63,006 bases of DNA from Peptococcaceae bacterium (GCA_017656185.1 JACDOK010000012.1:1-63006); one strand, 5' to 3'; numbered from the stretch's first letter, positions 37,607 to 45,231 are shown. Notes: generated by a model from the letters alone, not told the origin. A program made the numbers and translations.

Positions 37607-37835
37607 TATGTGTATGAAGAAGGAAAAATGGTGTTATATGTTGTCTTGATGCCCATGTCATGGTAATAACGGTCAAAAAATTTTTCTCTTACAATTATCA
37701 ATTAGGAGGAATTTTCAAATAAAACACGAATAATATGTCGGACAAATAGAATTGTTTGCAGTCCGTTCTAAGTACCACACACTACCAAGGGATTTATTTA
37801 ATCCTTAATAAAAATTTTTACAAAGGGGTGGTTTG

Positions 37836-39335
37836 GTGGAAGCTCAAGGTCGCGAACAATGGGGAACAAGAGTAGGCTTCATCTTGGCCGCTGTGGGCTC
37901 AGCCATCGGGCTGGGTAACATCTGGCGGTTCCCGTACATGGCCTACGAGAATGGTGGTGGTGCTTTTTTAATTCCATACTTTTTCGCGCTGCTGACGGCC
38001 GGTATTGCGATTATGATTTTGGAATTTGGTATCGGCCACAAATACCGGGGTGCTGCTCCGGCAACGTTTGCTGCTATTAACAAAAACTGGGAATGGCTTG
38101 GTTGGCTGCAAACCCTCGTGGCGTTTTGCATTTCGGTCTATTACGTTGTAATTATCGGTTGGGCTATTTCATATTTCTACATGTCATTTGGGCAGGGATG
38201 GGGCGACGACCCCAAAGGATTTTTCTTTGAAAATTTCCTGCACCTTACTGAGGGTCCTTTCCAATTGGGATGTCTCGTGTGGCCTATCCTCGGCGCTACG
38301 CTTATTGCGTGGCTGATTAACTGGATAGTTCTTTACAGCGGCGTCCGGCGTGGCATTGAGGTCGCGAACAAGATCTTTATGCCCATCCTTTTTGTGCTGG
38401 TACTGGTTATGCTGGTGCGTGGTGTGACGCTTCCCGGTGCTGCGGAAGGCCTGAATTGGTTGTTCCGTCCCGATTTCAGCGCTATTTGGGATTATAGGGT
38501 ATGGGCCGATGCCTACGGTCAGATCTTCTTCAGCTTGAGCATCGCTTTTGCTATCATGATTACTTATTCCAGTTATCTGCCTAAGAAATCCGATATTGTC
38601 AACAATGCTTTTATGACGTCCCTCATTAACTGCGGTTTTAGTATGCTGGCAGGCATCGCTGTTTTCAGCATCCTGGGCTACATGGCGGCTGAGCAGGGAA
38701 AGGCCATTCAGGATGTTGCCGGTGCCGGTGTCGGTTTGGCCTTTGTGACTTTCCCGCAGGCCATTAACCTGCTTCCCGCTGCATCGTTCTTTGGAGCGCT
38801 GTTCTTCTTGTCGCTGACTTTTGCAGGGTTGTCTTCAGAAATATCAATCAACGAGGCTGTTATTTCCGCTTTGATGGATAAGTACGGTTGGAGCCGCAAG
38901 GTTGTCGCCACCTGGTTCTGTATCGTTGGTTTTGTTATCAGCCTGTTCTTTGTAACCGGCGGCGGTCTGTATCTGCTGGATATCGTTGACCATTTCATTA
39001 ACAACTTCGGTATTGTTTTCGGAGGTCTGATTGAGGTCATACTCCTAAGCTGGTTCTTTAACTTAGAAAGCGTCAGAAAGCACATCAATGCTGTTTCTGA
39101 TTTTGCCGCCGGAGCCTGGTGGAAGTTCTGCCTGCAGGCCGTTACCCCGATTGTACTAGGCTACATGGCTATTGCCAACCTTATCGGCGATATTAGGGAA
39201 CCCTATAGCGGGTATCCAGTAGGTGCCCTGATAGCCTTCGGTTGGGTTGTTGTTGTGGGTGTCGTAGTTGCTGCCTTTATTCTTCAGGCATCGAAGGGTA
39301 AAGGTCGTATGCTGGACAGCTCGAGCAATCTCTAA
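37836..39335 (+). CDS. NSS-family sodium-dependent transporter, MetP-like (copy 1)
   Basis: Sodium-coupled symporter of the neurotransmitter:sodium symporter fold (LeuT type), about 499 residues with 12 predicted helices. The sodium- and substrate-binding helix 1 is intact (VGSAIGLGNIWRFPYM), as are helix 6 (FFSLSIAFAIMITYSSY) and helix 8 (LTFAGLSSEISINEAV). A MetS-like small subunit gene follows, as in methionine/alanine importers, so neutral amino acid uptake is likely. GTG 37836 has AAAGGGG at normal spacing. Such cargo is unexpected inside a sigK intervening element. A terminator follows the small subunit. Confidence 0.9.
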   Translation: MEAQGREQWGTRVGFILAAVGSAIGLGNIWRFPYMAYENGGGAFLIPYFFALLTAGIAIMILEFGIGHKYRGAAPATFAAINKNWEWLGWLQTLVAFCISVYYVVIIGWAISYFYMSFGQGWGDDPKGFFFENFLHLTEGPFQLGCLVWPILGATLIAWLINWIVLYSGVRRGIEVANKIFMPILFVLVLVMLVRGVTLPGAAEGLNWLFRPDFSAIWDYRVWADAYGQIFFSLSIAFAIMITYSSYLPKKSDIVNNAFMTSLINCGFSMLAGIAVFSILGYMAAEQGKAIQDVAGAGVGLAFVTFPQAINLLPAASFFGALFFLSLTFAGLSSEISINEAVISALMDKYGWSRKVVATWFCIVGFVISLFFVTGGGLYLLDIVDHFINNFGIVFGGLIEVILLSWFFNLESVRKHINAVSDFAAGAWWKFCLQAVTPIVLGYMAIANLIGDIREPYSGYPVGALIAFGWVVVVGVVVAAFILQASKGKGRMLDSSSNL

Positions 39336-39351
39336 TAAAGGGGGTAACAAA

Positions 39352-39453
39352 ATGTCGGCTGGCGCAGTGATAATGATGATCTTCGGACTTGCAGTTACCT
39401 GGGGCGGGGCAGCCATCTGCATAAACCTTGCGATGAAAAAGAGAGGGATATAG
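39352..39453 (+). CDS. MetS-like NSS transporter small subunit (copy 1)
   Basis: A 33-residue single-helix protein: SAGAVIMMIFGLAVTWGGAA, then a basic end KKRGI. This pattern matches the small subunit that partners bacterial NSS transporters (methionine and alanine importer, small subunit). The start has GGGGG 8 bp before it, and the gene is 16 bp after the transporter. It is too short for usual gene finders. Confidence 0.85.
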   Translation: MSAGAVIMMIFGLAVTWGGAAICINLAMKKRGI

Positions 39454-39479
39454 CCCGAAATTTTAGATCTTACTTTACT

Positions 39480-39502
39480 ACCCCGGTCGTAATGACCGGG
39501 GT
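39480..39502 (+). terminator. Intrinsic terminator after the NSS-MetS unit (copy 1)
   Basis: ACCCCGGTC (39480-39488) and GACCGGGGT (39494-39502) form a 9-bp stem with a 5-nt loop, followed by ATTTTGTG. It ends transcription within the element. Confidence 0.8.
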
Positions 39503-39583
39503 ATTTTGTGTTATAAACGTAGTTATAAACGTACGGTCCCGGCCATATAATAGTTAGAACCTTTTATCAAAGGAGCCGGGATC

Positions 39584-39700
39584 ATGCGTGTCTTATATTT
39601 TCAAGGGACCGTTAAGGAGTTTCGGAAGTGGCTTATAAAGTGGCGGCACCTTGGCTCAATGCCTGCCCGGTACTTGGCGTACAGCAAATACCGTCAGTGA
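39584..39700 (+). CDS. 38-residue small protein (copy 1)
   Basis: ATG 39584 is preceded by AAAGGAG at 7-bp spacing. The product MRVLYFQGTVKEFRKWLIKW and its basic C-terminus form an amphipathic, positively charged helix. It has a full start, ribosome site and stop, but I do not recognise a family. It could be a DNA-binding accessory factor or a small regulatory protein; neither is shown. Confidence 0.45.
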   Translation: MRVLYFQGTVKEFRKWLIKWRHLGSMPARYLAYSKYRQ

Positions 39701-39716
39701 ACGTGCATTTGGCGCA

Positions 39717-39851
39717 CTATTCTTGGGTTTTGACCGTTTCCTGTTTTTGCAAGGTACGCTTTTCCGCCATCCGGTGTTTGAATTCCTCTACTTCAAGCCT
39801 GCCCGGGCTGCTGTTATTGAGCTTTACGTCTTCTTTGCTTTGTTTTACCAA
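39717..39851 (-). CDS. 44-residue charged small protein (copy 1)
   Basis: TTG 39851 is preceded by a strong AGAGGAGG at 7-bp spacing and lies 26 bp after the ferredoxin/zinc-ribbon stop. The product is rich in Lys, Glu and Gln (LEVEEFKHRMAEKRTLQKQE) and is predicted helical. No family is recognised. The good ribosome site argues for real translation, in an operon with the ferredoxin gene. Confidence 0.4.
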   Translation of the reverse strand: MVKQSKEDVKLNNSSPGRLEVEEFKHRMAEKRTLQKQETVKTQE

Positions 39852-39877
39852 GGGGGATACCTCCTCTGTTACGGTAT

Positions 39878-40263
39878 TTATTCTCCATGAATGAGGGCAG
39901 GAAGACACTTTACATATACCCATGTGCTGTTGCCTTTGCGGCGAACCGGCAGCAGGGCACGGTTTTTGTCGGAGGCACCGCAAGAGTAGCAGGTAATGGC
40001 ATCGGCAGCAGTATTCTTATTTCTTTGGCGGAGGTGTTCCTTACGGCTTCTTCGGAAAACTCCGGGGCTTCTCGTTCTTTAATACTCAGTGCTCCGGTAG
40101 GGCATACTGGAATGCAGAAACCCGCCCCGTCGCAAAGTTCTTCACGTATGACCCTGGCTTTACCGTCCTGCAGTTCGATGGCCCCTTTGGCACAGGGGCC
40201 GATGCACTTCCCGCATCCATTGCAAAGTTCTTCGTTGATGCGGACGATTTTTCTTTTAACCAC
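39878..40263 (-). CDS. Ferredoxin with C-terminal zinc-ribbon, apparently frameshifted (copy 1)
   Basis: The N-terminal 75 residues hold two [4Fe-4S] sites (CNGCGKCIGPC and CDGAGFCIPVCP). In this frame the sequence then continues as an unrelated tail. One frame back (-1) the DNA encodes CYSCGASDKN, then VKCLPALIHGE and a stop at 39878, a recognisable zinc-ribbon end. The switch lies near 40037-40046, where one added base would join the frames smoothly (EEAV to KEHL). It may be a genuine mutation, a programmed shift or a sequencing error; it is the same in both copies. GTG 40263 has AGAGG upstream and a TACAAT box at 40301-40306. Confidence 0.65.
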
Positions 40264-40333
40264 GTTTTATCAGCCTCTTATGTTTTAGGATTCATAAATT
40301 ATTGTACCCTAAAAACAGTGGTTTTACATAAGT

Positions 40334-41899
40334 TTAACCGCTGTAAGCACAAAGTCGTTGGTAATGACAAGAGATAAAATCGGGGGATACCCGGGCGTAT
40401 ATCACGGCATTACATTTGTTTTCAATGACGATTTTTTCAATCAAACGCCTCACCAGCAGTTGCCGGCGTGGAAAAGGCAGATTATCAAGTTGTGCCAGGT
40501 AGGAAAATGCCATCTTTTCCGGGCGCATATTAGGAGCTGATGAAGTGATTTTTGACAAGCGGCTTTTTTCATTCTCCAAAGCGATAATCCTGGCCGTAAT
40601 CTGTTTCAGCTGCATAGGAAATTGGGACTCGGGCATTTCCCCGTATTCCAATAAATGATAAAGAATGCGGCGGGCCGCTTGTAACCTCGCCAACTGACTA
40701 TTAATGTTCTGCAGCTGAACCTCGTAATCGCTCGTGTGTCTAAGGGTATCAGCAATAATGGTTGCAAACGCTGCCGGGTCGTCGAGCCAGGTCTTAACCT
40801 GGTCCCAAACGATTTTTTCTAAGTGTTCGGCTTTGATACGCAGGCCGCATTTCTTGCCGCTGCTGGCTGTTTGACGGCAGTAATAGTAGGCGTAGGACCG
40901 GTTTTTCTTAGTGGTTTGATGACCGTAAAGCTTTCCGCCGCAGTACCCGCACTGGAGCAGGCCGCTTAAAAGATATTGCCGCTTGTGATATCCTTGTTGT
41001 AACCGGCGGATTTGGGACATGCGGGCTTGGGCTTTTTCCCACTGCGTGTATGATATGATGGGTGGTACGGGGACGGGAATCCATTCTTCCCGAGCTCGCA
41101 GCGAGGGTTTAACTTTTTCCGACGGCGGTTTGTATTTATTAAGACCAACGTCCTTGCACCGGTAACGGTTAACGAAGAATGTACCGGTGTAAACCGGGTT
41201 GGAGAGGATTTGCTTTATGACCATGCGGTGCCAGGGACCGCGACCTTTTTTAGTAGGAATACCGCGCTTGTTCAAGTGCCTGGCAATAGCACTGAAACCC
41301 CAGAGAAGATCGGTAAAAAGGTGAAAAATATACCTGACTACGCGAGCTTCCGGTTCATTAATAACTAACGCCGCCTCAGCATGGTCATAATCGTAACCGT
41401 AAGGACGGTGGGCGTGAGGCAGTTTGCCGGCTTTGGCTTTTTGAAGCCGCCCGTACATAGTGCGCTCTCGGATTTTTTCCTTCTCATATTGGGCCACTGC
41501 TCCGCGAATAGCGTAAAAAAGCTGGCCTTCCGGAGTGTTCTTCCATTCAAAGTTGACAAATTCAAGACGGATGTTTTTTCTTTCGATTTCTTCGGTGACA
41601 AGCAGTTGGTGGACAATATTGCGGGCAAAGCGGTCAGGATCAAGGACTACGACCATTTGAATGGCCCCTTGTTTAACAGCTTTGCGCAGGGCGGAAAGAC
41701 CGGGGCGGGACAACACCGCTCCACTGACGCCCTGGTCCGTAAAGATAAGGCTGCTGGTGGCTCCGAGGCGTTCGGCGTGCCGGCGGCATTGATCGATTTG
41801 GTAGTCGATGCTGTAACCTTTGCGGGCCTGTTCCTCAGATGAAACGCGTGCATAAATTCCGGCTGTCAGGCCGGTTTTTCGGGTTTCATGGACGCTCAT
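40334..41899 (-). CDS. Large serine recombinase, SpoIVCA-like (copy 2)
   Basis: Same protein as copy 1 up to the att core, 521 residues in total. Beyond the core the last six residues are LCAYSG, read from element DNA of the neighbouring copy. This is the tail the recombinase would also have in the free circle. The catalytic serine, zinc-ribbon cysteines and coiled coil are intact, so both copies could be active. Confidence 0.93.
   Translation of the reverse strand: MSVHETRKTGLTAGIYARVSSEEQARKGYSIDYQIDQCRRHAERLGATSSLIFTDQGVSGAVLSRPGLSALRKAVKQGAIQMVVVLDPDRFARNIVHQLLVTEEIERKNIRLEFVNFEWKNTPEGQLFYAIRGAVAQYEKEKIRERTMYGRLQKAKAGKLPHAHRPYGYDYDHAEAALVINEPEARVVRYIFHLFTDLLWGFSAIARHLNKRGIPTKKGRGPWHRMVIKQILSNPVYTGTFFVNRYRCKDVGLNKYKPPSEKVKPSLRAREEWIPVPVPPIISYTQWEKAQARMSQIRRLQQGYHKRQYLLSGLLQCGYCGGKLYGHQTTKKNRSYAYYYCRQTASSGKKCGLRIKAEHLEKIVWDQVKTWLDDPAAFATIIADTLRHTSDYEVQLQNINSQLARLQAARRILYHLLEYGEMPESQFPMQLKQITARIIALENEKSRLSKITSSAPNMRPEKMAFSYLAQLDNLPFPRRQLLVRRLIEKIVIENKCNAVIYARVSPDFISCHYQRLCAYSG
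40355..40359. other. Internal junction core, attP-like
   Basis: At the seam between the copies the core TCGTT is flanked on both sides by element sequence only (coding strand ATTACC before, CTTTGTGC after). This is the sequence expected at the closed junction of an excised circle, that is attP. No sigK sequence remains here. Confidence 0.85.
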
Positions 41900-42084
41900 T
41901 CTCTTTTGTGCTCCGGAATGGTTTTAAAATTATTGTCAATTTGCGTAGCCCATTCGACCATTAATTTAAAGCATATTTCCTTTTCGGCGCGGGCCCGCTC
42001 CTTATCACAGACAGGTACGATCCGTACAGTAATATTGTTTGCGCACGGTTTGTCACTCGTAGAATCACCCCCCCTTTGCAACAT
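41896..42084 (-). CDS. Small gene upstream of the recombinase (copy 2)
   Basis: Identical to the 62-residue frame of copy 1, with the same ATGA overlap with the recombinase. The N-terminus is uncertain for the same reason: the purine-rich AAAGGGGGGG lies inside the frame. Confidence 0.5.
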   Translation of the reverse strand: MLQRGGDSTSDKPCANNITVRIVPVCDKERARAEKEICFKLMVEWATQIDNNFKTIPEHKRE

Positions 42085-42313
42085 TATGTGTATGAAGAAG
42101 GAAAAATGGTGTTATATGTTGTCTTGATGCCCATGTCATGGTAATAACGGTCAAAAAATTTTTCTCTTACAATTATCAATTAGGAGGAATTTTCAAATAA
42201 AACACGAATAATATGTCGGACAAATAGAATTGTTTGCAGTCCGTTCTAAGTACCACACACTACCAAGGGATTTATTTAATCCTTAATAAAAATTTTTACA
42301 AAGGGGTGGTTTG

Positions 42314-43813
42314 GTGGAAGCTCAAGGTCGCGAACAATGGGGAACAAGAGTAGGCTTCATCTTGGCCGCTGTGGGCTCAGCCATCGGGCTGGGTAACATC
42401 TGGCGGTTCCCGTACATGGCCTACGAGAATGGTGGTGGTGCTTTTTTAATTCCATACTTTTTCGCGCTGCTGACGGCCGGTATTGCGATTATGATTTTGG
42501 AATTTGGTATCGGCCACAAATACCGGGGTGCTGCTCCGGCAACGTTTGCTGCTATTAACAAAAACTGGGAATGGCTTGGTTGGCTGCAAACCCTCGTGGC
42601 GTTTTGCATTTCGGTCTATTACGTTGTAATTATCGGTTGGGCTATTTCATATTTCTACATGTCATTTGGGCAGGGATGGGGCGACGACCCCAAAGGATTT
42701 TTCTTTGAAAATTTCCTGCACCTTACTGAGGGTCCTTTCCAATTGGGATGTCTCGTGTGGCCTATCCTCGGCGCTACGCTTATTGCGTGGCTGATTAACT
42801 GGATAGTTCTTTACAGCGGCGTCCGGCGTGGCATTGAGGTCGCGAACAAGATCTTTATGCCCATCCTTTTTGTGCTGGTACTGGTTATGCTGGTGCGTGG
42901 TGTGACGCTTCCCGGTGCTGCGGAAGGCCTGAATTGGTTGTTCCGTCCCGATTTCAGCGCTATTTGGGATTATAGGGTATGGGCCGATGCCTACGGTCAG
43001 ATCTTCTTCAGCTTGAGCATCGCTTTTGCTATCATGATTACTTATTCCAGTTATCTGCCTAAGAAATCCGATATTGTCAACAATGCTTTTATGACGTCCC
43101 TCATTAACTGCGGTTTTAGTATGCTGGCAGGCATCGCTGTTTTCAGCATCCTGGGCTACATGGCGGCTGAGCAGGGAAAGGCCATTCAGGATGTTGCCGG
43201 TGCCGGTGTCGGTTTGGCCTTTGTGACTTTCCCGCAGGCCATTAACCTGCTTCCCGCTGCATCGTTCTTTGGAGCGCTGTTCTTCTTGTCGCTGACTTTT
43301 GCAGGGTTGTCTTCAGAAATATCAATCAACGAGGCTGTTATTTCCGCTTTGATGGATAAGTACGGTTGGAGCCGCAAGGTTGTCGCCACCTGGTTCTGTA
43401 TCGTTGGTTTTGTTATCAGCCTGTTCTTTGTAACCGGCGGCGGTCTGTATCTGCTGGATATCGTTGACCATTTCATTAACAACTTCGGTATTGTTTTCGG
43501 AGGTCTGATTGAGGTCATACTCCTAAGCTGGTTCTTTAACTTAGAAAGCGTCAGAAAGCACATCAATGCTGTTTCTGATTTTGCCGCCGGAGCCTGGTGG
43601 AAGTTCTGCCTGCAGGCCGTTACCCCGATTGTACTAGGCTACATGGCTATTGCCAACCTTATCGGCGATATTAGGGAACCCTATAGCGGGTATCCAGTAG
43701 GTGCCCTGATAGCCTTCGGTTGGGTTGTTGTTGTGGGTGTCGTAGTTGCTGCCTTTATTCTTCAGGCATCGAAGGGTAAAGGTCGTATGCTGGACAGCTC
43801 GAGCAATCTCTAA
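42314..43813 (+). CDS. NSS-family sodium-dependent transporter, MetP-like (copy 2)
   Basis: Identical in translation to copy 1, with an intact helix 1 motif (GSAIGLGNIWRFPY) and small subunit following. The genome segment therefore carries two equal doses of the transporter while the dimer is integrated. Both would be lost from the mother-cell chromosome on excision, though not from the spore. Confidence 0.9.
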   Translation: MEAQGREQWGTRVGFILAAVGSAIGLGNIWRFPYMAYENGGGAFLIPYFFALLTAGIAIMILEFGIGHKYRGAAPATFAAINKNWEWLGWLQTLVAFCISVYYVVIIGWAISYFYMSFGQGWGDDPKGFFFENFLHLTEGPFQLGCLVWPILGATLIAWLINWIVLYSGVRRGIEVANKIFMPILFVLVLVMLVRGVTLPGAAEGLNWLFRPDFSAIWDYRVWADAYGQIFFSLSIAFAIMITYSSYLPKKSDIVNNAFMTSLINCGFSMLAGIAVFSILGYMAAEQGKAIQDVAGAGVGLAFVTFPQAINLLPAASFFGALFFLSLTFAGLSSEISINEAVISALMDKYGWSRKVVATWFCIVGFVISLFFVTGGGLYLLDIVDHFINNFGIVFGGLIEVILLSWFFNLESVRKHINAVSDFAAGAWWKFCLQAVTPIVLGYMAIANLIGDIREPYSGYPVGALIAFGWVVVVGVVVAAFILQASKGKGRMLDSSSNL

Positions 43814-43829
43814 TAAAGGGGGTAACAAA

Positions 43830-43931
43830 ATGTCGGCTGGCGCAGTGATAATGATGATCTTCGGACTTGCAGTTACCTGGGGCGGGGCAGCCATCTGCAT
43901 AAACCTTGCGATGAAAAAGAGAGGGATATAG
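43830..43931 (+). CDS. MetS-like NSS transporter small subunit (copy 2)
   Basis: Same 33-residue single-helix protein as in copy 1, 16 bp after the transporter and with the same GGGGG ribosome site. Confidence 0.85.
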   Translation: MSAGAVIMMIFGLAVTWGGAAICINLAMKKRGI

Positions 43932-43957
43932 CCCGAAATTTTAGATCTTACTTTACT

Positions 43958-43980
43958 ACCCCGGTCGTAATGACCGGGGT
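43958..43980 (+). terminator. Intrinsic terminator after the NSS-MetS unit (copy 2)
   Basis: Same 9-bp stem (ACCCCGGTC / GACCGGGGT) with trailing T-rich stretch as in copy 1. Confidence 0.8.
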
Positions 43981-44061
43981 ATTTTGTGTTATAAACGTAG
44001 TTATAAACGTACGGTCCCGGCCATATAATAGTTAGAACCTTTTATCAAAGGAGCCGGGATC

Positions 44062-44178
44062 ATGCGTGTCTTATATTTTCAAGGGACCGTTAAGGAGTTT
44101 CGGAAGTGGCTTATAAAGTGGCGGCACCTTGGCTCAATGCCTGCCCGGTACTTGGCGTACAGCAAATACCGTCAGTGA
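44062..44178 (+). CDS. 38-residue small protein (copy 2)
   Basis: Same reading frame, AAAGGAG ribosome site and basic amphipathic product as in copy 1. Not recognised as a known family. Confidence 0.45.
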   Translation: MRVLYFQGTVKEFRKWLIKWRHLGSMPARYLAYSKYRQ

Positions 44179-44194
44179 ACGTGCATTTGGCGCA

Positions 44195-44329
44195 CTATTC
44201 TTGGGTTTTGACCGTTTCCTGTTTTTGCAAGGTACGCTTTTCCGCCATCCGGTGTTTGAATTCCTCTACTTCAAGCCTGCCCGGGCTGCTGTTATTGAGC
44301 TTTACGTCTTCTTTGCTTTGTTTTACCAA
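44195..44329 (-). CDS. 44-residue charged small protein (copy 2)
   Basis: Same TTG start and AGAGGAGG ribosome site as copy 1; a Lys/Glu-rich helical product of unknown role, downstream of the ferredoxin gene. Confidence 0.4.
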   Translation of the reverse strand: MVKQSKEDVKLNNSSPGRLEVEEFKHRMAEKRTLQKQETVKTQE

Positions 44330-44355
44330 GGGGGATACCTCCTCTGTTACGGTAT

Positions 44356-44741
44356 TTATTCTCCATGAATGAGGGCAGGAAGACACTTTACATATACCCA
44401 TGTGCTGTTGCCTTTGCGGCGAACCGGCAGCAGGGCACGGTTTTTGTCGGAGGCACCGCAAGAGTAGCAGGTAATGGCATCGGCAGCAGTATTCTTATTT
44501 CTTTGGCGGAGGTGTTCCTTACGGCTTCTTCGGAAAACTCCGGGGCTTCTCGTTCTTTAATACTCAGTGCTCCGGTAGGGCATACTGGAATGCAGAAACC
44601 CGCCCCGTCGCAAAGTTCTTCACGTATGACCCTGGCTTTACCGTCCTGCAGTTCGATGGCCCCTTTGGCACAGGGGCCGATGCACTTCCCGCATCCATTG
44701 CAAAGTTCTTCGTTGATGCGGACGATTTTTCTTTTAACCAC
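44356..44741 (-). CDS. Ferredoxin with C-terminal zinc-ribbon, apparently frameshifted (copy 2)
   Basis: Carries the same two [4Fe-4S] motifs, and the same -1 switch near 44515-44524 before the CYSC and KCLPALIHG zinc-ribbon end. Because the defect is shared, it predates the duplication if it is real. Confidence 0.65.
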
Positions 44742-44801
44742 GTTTTATCAGCCTCTTATGTTTTAGGATTCATAAATTATTGTACCCTAAAAACAGTGGT
44801 T

Positions 44802-45176
44802 TTACATAAGTTTAACCGCTGTAAGCACAAAGTCGTTTTCGATGCACCGCGCCGCATAAGTTGCCAGGCGGGTTCCTTTCGTAGGGTTATAGGTCTTAAT
44901 GGCCTTAATTAAACCAATGGTACCGATGGAAATGAGATCGTCCAGGTCTTCTCCGGTATTGTCATATTTTTTTATTATGTGCGCGACAAGCCTTAAGTTA
45001 TGTTCGGTAAGAATGTGACAGGCTTCCTGGTTACCTTCCAGCATAAGATCTAGGTACTTTTTTTCTTCTTCGCGGGAAAGGGGTTGTGGAAAGGTATTGT
45101 TAGTGATGTAAGATAACAATAAAAGGATACCGTTAATTACAGAGACGACGCCGATACTAAGGATGGTCGGTAGCAT
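44802..45176 (-). CDS. sigK: sigK 5' part (pro-sequence and regions 1-2), truncated by the element
   Basis: Encodes the N-terminal 114 residues of pro-sigma-K plus 10 residues of element-encoded tail before a stop. It has the hydrophobic pro-peptide, the processing region [14 protein letters not shown] (serine-tyrosine pair at 22-23, equivalent to the SpoIVFB cut site) and region 2 ([13 protein letters not shown], then GTIGLIKAI and [11 protein letters not shown]). ATG 45176 has GGGGAGGTG at ideal spacing; the longer frame from 45224 starts before the likely promoter. Joined to the 3' part it gives about 240 residues, the normal pro-sigma-K length. Without excision only a non-functional fragment is made. 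Confidence 0.94.
   Translation of the reverse strand: MLPTILSIGVVSVINGILLLLSYITNNTFPQPLSREEEKKYLDLMLEGNQEACHILTEHNLRLVAHIIKKYDNTGEDLDDLISIGTIGLIKAIKTYNPTKGTRLATYAARCIENDFVLTAVKLM
44833..44837. other. att core at the sigK 5' junction
   Basis: TCGTT, third occurrence of the core, 4478 bp from the internal one. On the coding strand it follows CATCGAAAA (sigK codons C-I-E-N) and precedes element sequence CTTTGTGC. Confidence 0.88.
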
Positions 45177-45204
45177 AGGACACCTCCCCAAATCTATGCA
45201 TTTT

Positions 45205-45231
45205 ATTCTATGAAAGTTCGCCATAATGTGT
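45205..45231 (-). promoter_or_regulatory. Possible sigma-E-type promoter of sigK
   Basis: On the minus strand CATAGAAT (45205-45212) matches the sigma-E -10 CATACAAT closely. ACACATT (45225-45231) is a weaker -35 with 12-bp spacing, slightly short. Its position, about 20-30 bp before the sigK ribosome site, fits mother-cell control as known for sigK. It is an eye match and not proof. Confidence 0.35.

Larger units (their letters stand above)
35877..40354. mobile_element. skin-like sigK intervening element, copy 1 (4478 bp)
   Basis: First unit of a direct tandem repeat, with a period of exactly 4478 bp. Encoded, left to right: serine recombinase (minus), a 62-residue small gene (minus), NSS transporter and small subunit (plus), a 38-residue gene (plus), a 44-residue gene (minus) and a frameshifted ferredoxin (minus). 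It is bounded by the 5-bp core on both sides. Large serine recombinases next to a split sigK are the defining trait of skin elements, but the usual phage-derived cargo is absent and the unit is short. All open frames are identical to those of copy 2. Confidence 0.9.
40355..44832. mobile_element. skin-like sigK intervening element, copy 2 (4478 bp)
   Basis: Second unit of the tandem dimer, with the same gene order as copy 1 and every open frame the same in sequence and spaced by 4478 bp. It adjoins the sigK 5' part on its right. Identity to copy 1, including the shared ferredoxin frameshift, means the duplication is recent, is kept alike by gene conversion, or arises in assembly from a coexisting circle. 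Confidence 0.9.

Noticed and set aside
37607-37835. A sigma-E promoter for the recombinase
   Set aside because: CATACACA resembles a -10 on the minus strand, but the only -35-like sequence is 18 bp away, too far for sigma-E.
39628-39894. 88- and 79-residue plus-strand frames over the small genes of the element
   Set aside because: They lack ribosome sites and overlap better-supported small genes in both directions.
39887-40288. A 133-residue plus-strand frame opposite the ferredoxin
   Set aside because: The opposite strand has clear [4Fe-4S] motifs; this frame is its shadow.
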